This document shows positions 18,018-21,666 of a stretch of 21,666 bases of DNA, one piece after another. This DNA is from a virus. Under the pieces are notes generated by a model. The model did not search any database and was not told where the DNA came from. It worked only from the letters and a program-made list of their open reading frames with translations. The DNA lies in IMG/VR virus record IMGVR_UViG_3300032050_000922, positions 1 through 21,666 of that record; one strand, 5' to 3'. The position numbers and the translations under genes are program-made. The stretch's first letter is position 1; every line of letters begins with the position of its first letter.

Positions 18018-19125
18018 ACGCGCTGCCGATCTCTATTACAACCCAACACAGGGTGTCATCGACGCTGGTGTTGTGAAGAGGAAGTCATTTCCTCTGAGCA
18101 AGATTGAAGAAGCATGCAGATATGCTGTCGAATGCAATGAGCGCATCGAAGAGTGGCGTAAAGAAACATCACACATTGCAGGCTTACAGAAGGATGGCAA
18201 AGTGAAAGACGTTGTCTTTGCCTATCTGCATAGCATCGACTTCACCCGTCTTGCTGACATTACGAAGACGCAATATAAGTCATCGATTGAAGCGTGGCGT
18301 AATGTTCGTGTCGCTGGCATGGCTCTGCAACATCACAAGCTTTCCAATTTGGAAACGCCGATGATTCAGCGCATGTATGACGAACAAGTGAGGCAGACAT
18401 CCCCACACATCGCCAACTACAACATGACGGTCTATCGCATCGTCCTCAACTACGCAATTAGATGTGGCTATACACGCCACAACCCGTTTGAGAAGGTGAG
18501 GAAGAAGGCGACAAAACATCGCAAGGTGATGTGGGAGCGTGACAACGTTCGTGCCTTCCTAAACGTAGCCTTCAGCCGCTGGCAATGGCGCAACATTGGC
18601 ATTGTCTTTTACATGATTTACGAATGGGGACAACGTGTCAGCGACATCCTCAATCTCAAATGGGACAATATTAACTTCGACACCAACACTGTCACCATCA
18701 CGCAGAGTAAGCGTGGCGCAACAGTGAAGTTGCCCATCTCTGAAGGGCTTGCTACAATGCTGAAGCAGCAACAGAAAGACTTCTTCTTGTCTTCCTATGT
18801 TGCCCCGCAGATGGTACGTAGGCAGGGCAAGTGGACACCGTACAGCATTGCCACGTTGAACAATCATGTCATTGACATCATGGCTGAAGCAAGGCTCGAC
18901 AAGGAATTACAGCTTCGTGATCTTCGTCGCACTGCCATCACCGAAACCATTGAAAATGGTGGCGACTTGTTGACAGTGATGCAGATGAGTGGACACCAGC
19001 ATGCTGCGTCAGTGACACCGTATTTCGTTCACACCCGGCGAGGCGCTGCCAAGGCTCAAGAGATAAGGCAGTTTCCTCAACATCTCATGCAGCAACCTAC
19101 GCTGCTACAAAGGAGTGCAAGATGA
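17935..19125 (+). CDS. int: Tyrosine recombinase / integrase, 396 aa
   Basis: The C-terminal catalytic domain has R234 (GQRVSD), K259 (QSKRG), R331 in RDLRRTAITE, H354 (SGHQ) and the nucleophile Y363 (PYFVHT). The first His of the usual HxxR box is R328 here, a substitution seen in other phage integrases as far as I recall. Residues about 87-185 form the core DNA-binding domain (RLADITKTQYKSSIEAWRNV). The ATG has GGAG 8 nt upstream. It may integrate the phage or resolve multimers; no attP was recognised. Located in the early operon and not beside a tRNA-like site. Confidence 0.9.
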   Translation: MSAVLEHTTTTSTQPIASATCLPLNLRRRAADLYYNPTQGVIDAGVVKRKSFPLSKIEEACRYAVECNERIEEWRKETSHIAGLQKDGKVKDVVFAYLHSIDFTRLADITKTQYKSSIEAWRNVRVAGMALQHHKLSNLETPMIQRMYDEQVRQTSPHIANYNMTVYRIVLNYAIRCGYTRHNPFEKVRKKATKHRKVMWERDNVRAFLNVAFSRWQWRNIGIVFYMIYEWGQRVSDILNLKWDNINFDTNTVTITQSKRGATVKLPISEGLATMLKQQQKDFFLSSYVAPQMVRRQGKWTPYSIATLNNHVIDIMAEARLDKELQLRDLRRTAITETIENGGDLLTVMQMSGHQHAASVTPYFVHTRRGAAKAQEIRQFPQHLMQQPTLLQRSAR

Positions 19126-19262
19126 TTGAAGAAGCATTGGAAATATTGTTATGGGCTAGTCTTGAACGACCAACCCCATTGACAGAAGATGAACTAAGTA
19201 ATGCTCTCATGGGACTTATTGTCCTTGTGAAGCTCGACAAAGAACGAAAGGTGATGCTATGA
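19122..19262 (+). CDS. Unknown 46-aa helical protein
   Basis: The small product MIEEALEILLWASLERPTPL continues TEDELSNALMGLIVLVKLDK. AAAGGAG is well placed upstream and the ATG overlaps the integrase stop as ATGA. The next gene also starts with an ATGA overlap. No family recognised; the strong ribosome site and coupling support translation. Confidence 0.6.
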   Translation: MIEEALEILLWASLERPTPLTEDELSNALMGLIVLVKLDKERKVML

Positions 19263-19441
19263 CACCGAAGTTTAATACTGTCCTTGAATATGCCATCGAA
19301 ACTGGCATCAAGATTGGATATGCACGTGCCCATAAGCACACGGATAAGCCTGATGAATATGTCATCTATCGCTACATCGAAGATGCTATCTGGAATGAAA
19401 TACATGAATGGTTTGACTTCGATGAGAAGGGAATAGAATGA
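19259..19441 (+). CDS. Unknown 60-aa acidic protein
   Basis: The protein MTPKFNTVLEYAIETGIKIG is followed by YARAHKHTDKPDEYVIYRYI and an acidic, aromatic end, WFDFDEKGIE. It is a predicted helical protein similar in style to short phage proteins of about 60 aa. Both ends are ATGA overlaps, so it is probably translated with its neighbours. No known function. Confidence 0.65.
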   Translation: MTPKFNTVLEYAIETGIKIGYARAHKHTDKPDEYVIYRYIEDAIWNEIHEWFDFDEKGIE

Positions 19442-19581
19442 GCGAGATAGAACGCATGTGGGCGGCATTAAACCAAAAGTTTAATACCAATCGTCAATGG
19501 CATCTGCTTGACCCTATGGAGCAGATGTCAGTAGTGCAGGCAGTGAATGCCATTCTTTCAATTATTCATCGACGACAATGA
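19438..19581 (+). CDS. Unknown 47-aa protein
   Basis: MSEIERMWAALNQKFNTNRQ WHLLDPMEQMSVVQAVNAIL SIIHRRQ is a small helical protein. Coupled at both ends by ATGA overlaps. Too short for a family assignment; translation is supported by the arrangement. Confidence 0.55.
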   Translation: MSEIERMWAALNQKFNTNRQWHLLDPMEQMSVVQAVNAILSIIHRRQ

Positions 19582-19850
19582 ACGATCTACGAAACGCTGT
19601 AATAAGTGCTCTAGACTTTCTAGAGTTTGGTGGAAGACGACATGATCGTGTTCTACACATCGATGCGCTGAGAGAGGCTTTGAGATATGACACCACTTCA
19701 CCAACTGGTCCGGTCGATTGCAGACAATGTCAACATCTGGATCGAAAGAAAAACTGCGCGAGTGACCGACCTTGCTCCAATGGAGACGCATTCGTTGCCA
19801 CACCGCCCCTACAGCTATACGCTACGGGTGAAGGTGAAGCGCTGTCGTGA
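19578..19850 (+). CDS. Zinc-finger-like 90-aa protein
   Basis: The N-terminal helix (MNDLRNAVISALDFLEFGGR) is followed by VDCRQCQHLDRKKNCASDRP CSNGDAF and VATPPLQLY. The C-x2-C-x-H...C...C group plus ATPPxxLY end matches small zinc proteins I recall from Burkholderiales phages. The start overlaps the previous stop as ATGA. A second frame over 19687-19850 is a shadow. Role unknown. Confidence 0.65.
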   Translation: MNDLRNAVISALDFLEFGGRRHDRVLHIDALREALRYDTTSPTGPVDCRQCQHLDRKKNCASDRPCSNGDAFVATPPLQLYATGEGEALS

Positions 19851-19986
19851 TATCTATTGGTATGGACGATACATTGGTGATACCTTTGCTGTTGTCTATC
19901 AAGATGCAGATCGATGGTGGGTGAGAGAGCCTGATGAATTTGGCTTTCTAAATTTCATCCTAAAAGATGACGCTGAAATAATTTGA
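19828..19986 (+). CDS. Small YIGDTF...WWVREP protein, about 52 aa, start uncertain
   Basis: The conserved-looking part is VKVKRCRDIYWYGRYIGDTF AVVYQDADRWWVREPDEFGF LNFILKDDAEII. I recall similar short phage proteins with a RC-x-D...WY...GxxF...WVREP...LNFVLKxDAE pattern. The start is uncertain: GTG at 19828 or 19834 both fit, whereas an ATG at 19687 would add a shadow-like N-terminus over the upstream gene. It ends 1 nt before the primase-helicase ATG. Function unknown. Confidence 0.55.
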   Translation: MKVKRCRDIYWYGRYIGDTFAVVYQDADRWWVREPDEFGFLNFILKDDAEII

Positions 19987-19987
19987 C

Positions 19988-21607
19988 ATGGCATTTTTAC
20001 GCACACATCTGTCATGTGATGAATGCGGGAGCAGCGATGCACGTAGCGTCAACGTGGACGGCAGCAGCTATTGCTTCTCCTGCAACCACTTCACTCCACC
20101 GGATGACGATGTTGTCATCGAATATTCCAAACCTGTAACGAAGAAAGTGAACATGAATTTCAAGAGTTATTTCGACGACTACTACTCTCCCTCCATCACT
20201 ACTCGTAGGTTGACGAAGTCCACAGCCGAGCGTTATGGGGTGACGTCAGACGGCAACAACTATTATTTCCCCTACTACGACACCAACGGCACTCTCGTTG
20301 CTGCGAAGGTGAGGAGCAAGCAAGAGAAGAAGTTTTCCACTGAAGGTGAGTGGACGAAGGCATCTCTGTTTGGACAACAACTGTTCAGCAGCGGTGGCAA
20401 GTATGTCACCATCACAGAGGGTGAATTCGACACGCTGGCAGTGTTTCAGGCGACGGGTAGCAAATGGCCCTGCGTCAGCATCAGAAACGGTGCTACAGGC
20501 GCTCTAAAAGACTGCCGCGCTGCCTATGAATGGCTCAACAGCTTTGAGAACATCGTTGTCTGCTTTGACAACGACGAGCCGGGTAAGAAGGCAGCGAAGG
20601 AAGTGGCTGAGTTGTTTGGCAGCAAGGCGAAGGTGTACAAGCATGACGTCGATATGAAGGACGCATGCGACTACGTTGCTGCAAATAAAGAAGCCATCTT
20701 CGTTCAGCGTTGGTGGAGTGCTGAGTCTTACATTCCAGATGGCATTGTTGCTGGTAATAATTTGTGGGACTTGGTGTCAACGCCACCAGCGCCAGCACAA
20801 TGCATGTATCCGTGGGATGGGTTGAATGGATTGACATATGGCATCCGTCACGGAGAGCTTGTCACCATCACTGCCGGTAGCGGCTTGGGCAAGTCGCAAT
20901 TGCTTCGTGAAATTGTTTGGCATCTGCTTCAGAACACCGAAGACAACATCGGGCTGATGTTCCTTGAGGAAGGCATTCGCAAGACAGGCTTGTCTGTGAT
21001 GTCGCTTGCTGCCAACAAGCCTCTGCACTTGCCCGACACGGTGGCAAGCGAAGAAGAACGTAAGGACGCTTTTGATCGTACACTTGGCACAGGCAGGCTG
21101 TTCTTGTTCGATCACTTCGGCAGCACCAGCACAGATAATATTGTCAACCGTGTTCGCTACATGGCGAAGGCTCTCAATTGCAAATACATTGTTGTCGATC
21201 ACATCTCTATCATTGTGTCCGCGCAAGACAATGGTGATGAGCGCAAAGCCATTGATGAGATAATGACAAAACTTCGCATGCTTGTGCAAGAAACTAACGT
21301 TGCGTTGTTTGTTGTGTCACATCTGAAGCGTCCGAATGGAGTTGGACACGAAGAAGGCGCTGCAACATCTCTTGCACAGCTTCGCGGCAGCGGCTCCATT
21401 GCACAACTCAGTGACATAGTGTTGGGTGCAGAGCGTAATGGACAAGACGACGATGTGACAAAGCGTAACACTACATATCTTCGCGTTTTAAAGAACAGAT
21501 TCAGCGGACTCACCGGACCTGCATGTTCGTTGCTGTACACTAAGGAGACAGGACGCATGCTAGAGTACACTCCACCACCTGACGATGAGGAAGACGATGT
21601 TCTCTGA
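19988..21607 (+). CDS. T7 gp4-like primase-helicase, 539 aa
   Basis: Domain order matches T7 gp4. An N-terminal zinc finger has C10, C13, C29 and C32 with the same spacing as gp4. The TOPRIM primase has EGEFD (144-148) and CFDNDE (192-197). A RecA-type hexameric helicase has Walker A AGSGLGKS (296-303), acidic Walker B VVDH (402-405), SHLKR (H445) and LKNRFSGLTG with the probable arginine finger R504. The last residues, DDEEDDVL, form an acidic tail like that which contacts DNA polymerase in T7. It unwinds DNA and makes RNA primers at the fork. The ATG is 1 nt after the previous stop. Confidence 0.93.
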   Translation: MAFLRTHLSCDECGSSDARSVNVDGSSYCFSCNHFTPPDDDVVIEYSKPVTKKVNMNFKSYFDDYYSPSITTRRLTKSTAERYGVTSDGNNYYFPYYDTNGTLVAAKVRSKQEKKFSTEGEWTKASLFGQQLFSSGGKYVTITEGEFDTLAVFQATGSKWPCVSIRNGATGALKDCRAAYEWLNSFENIVVCFDNDEPGKKAAKEVAELFGSKAKVYKHDVDMKDACDYVAANKEAIFVQRWWSAESYIPDGIVAGNNLWDLVSTPPAPAQCMYPWDGLNGLTYGIRHGELVTITAGSGLGKSQLLREIVWHLLQNTEDNIGLMFLEEGIRKTGLSVMSLAANKPLHLPDTVASEEERKDAFDRTLGTGRLFLFDHFGSTSTDNIVNRVRYMAKALNCKYIVVDHISIIVSAQDNGDERKAIDEIMTKLRMLVQETNVALFVVSHLKRPNGVGHEEGAATSLAQLRGSGSIAQLSDIVLGAERNGQDDDVTKRNTTYLRVLKNRFSGLTGPACSLLYTKETGRMLEYTPPPDDEEDDVL

Positions 21608-21644
21608 CATTTTCTATAGAACAACAACTTTTCTTTCAGAATGA
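21597..21644 (+). pseudogene. 15-codon duplicated gene start
   Basis: From ATG 21597 the frame reads MFSDIFYRTTTFLSE and then stops as ATGA on the next ATG. It looks like a short remnant from duplication of the downstream gene's first codons, overlapping the end of the primase-helicase gene. Confidence 0.35.
21614..21630 (+). promoter_or_regulatory. Conserved CTATAGAA-CAACAACTT element, copy 2
   Basis: CTATAGAA directly followed by CAACAACTT, matching 8969-8987 except for a 2-nt gap there. It also lies within the perfect palindrome TTCTATAGAA (21612-21621). Confidence 0.4.
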
Positions 21645-21666
21645 CGATGTTCTCTGACATTTTCTA
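21641..21666 (+). CDS. Start of the next gene, partial (MTMFSDIF...)
   Basis: An ATG at 21641 opens a frame MTMFSDIF that runs off the window. It overlaps the short upstream frame as ATGA. Nothing can be said about function. Confidence 0.35.

Larger units (their letters stand above)
21593..21666 (+). repeat. Direct repeat with 50-bp period at the right edge
   Basis: The 24 bases at 21593-21616 are repeated exactly at 21643-21666, where the window ends, so the full repeat may be longer. The first copy covers the last codons of the primase-helicase gene. Both copies encode MFSDIF from an internal ATG. Confidence 0.8.

Noticed and set aside
19687-19850. Longer N-terminus for the WWVREP protein from ATG 19687
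   Set aside because: This part is out of frame with, and inside, the zinc-finger-like 90-aa gene and does not look like protein; a start near 19828 is preferred.
1-21666. CRISPR array, insertion sequence or diversity-generating retroelement
   Set aside because: No regularly spaced repeats with unique spacers, no transposase and no reverse transcriptase frame were seen.

Overview
The window looks like part of a tailed-phage (Caudoviricetes) genome with T7-like replication logic. It has a portal and terminase set, a T7 gp4-type primase-helicase and a tyrosine integrase. No host housekeeping genes, tRNA, rRNA, CRISPR array or insertion sequence were seen. Several small accessory proteins in the 16.3-17.7 kb block and near 19.6-20.0 kb carry EPVAW...PLY and CxxC signatures that I associate, from memory, with phages of Burkholderiales such as Comamonadaceae. 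A freshwater betaproteobacterial host is therefore an inference, not a demonstration.

Layout. (1) 1-8217, all on the minus strand, is the late/virion arm. Read in transcription order (right to left) it holds a 91-aa unknown, a DUF6321-like protein, a coiled-coil/TM protein, a small HNH protein, a DUF5872-like protein, three Lys/Gly-rich proteins, a DUF6496-like protein, a 419-aa virion-type protein with a GTG start, a 111-aa beta-rich protein, the small terminase, an HTH protein, the large terminase, a free-standing HNH endonuclease and the N-terminal part of the portal. Most junctions are 1-4 nt overlaps or 1-3 nt gaps. (2) 8218-9301 is a divergent control region without convincing genes. 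It has two leftward sigma70-type promoters sharing a 13-bp sequence, an AT-rich half with palindromes, and a cluster of short perfect hairpins. (3) 9221-13360, plus strand, is an early region built from repeated expression cassettes. Seven promoter-like -35/-10 pairs all have an 18-bp spacer, three share the same 12 bases right after the -10 box, and most genes have their Shine-Dalgarno inside a small TCCT-GAA-AGGA hairpin. The genes include a gp88-like Cys protein, a DUF932 protein and several very small unknowns. Two of the promoters (10288 and 10466) lead into strongly hairpinned stretches without a credible gene, so they are candidate small RNAs. (4) 13361-21607, plus strand, is a dense, translationally coupled operon. 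It holds many proteins under 130 aa, an ADP-ribosylglycohydrolase-family protein, a GC-richer accessory block, the integrase and the primase-helicase. The window ends in a 50-bp-period direct repeat that duplicates the start of the next gene.

How it works together (inference). Host RNA polymerase probably reads both arms outward from 8.2-9.3 kb. The rightward arm makes host-takeover or accessory proteins and then the replication enzyme. The leftward arm makes the packaging motor and virion parts. No repressor, lysis cassette, capsid gene or attP site could be identified inside the window.
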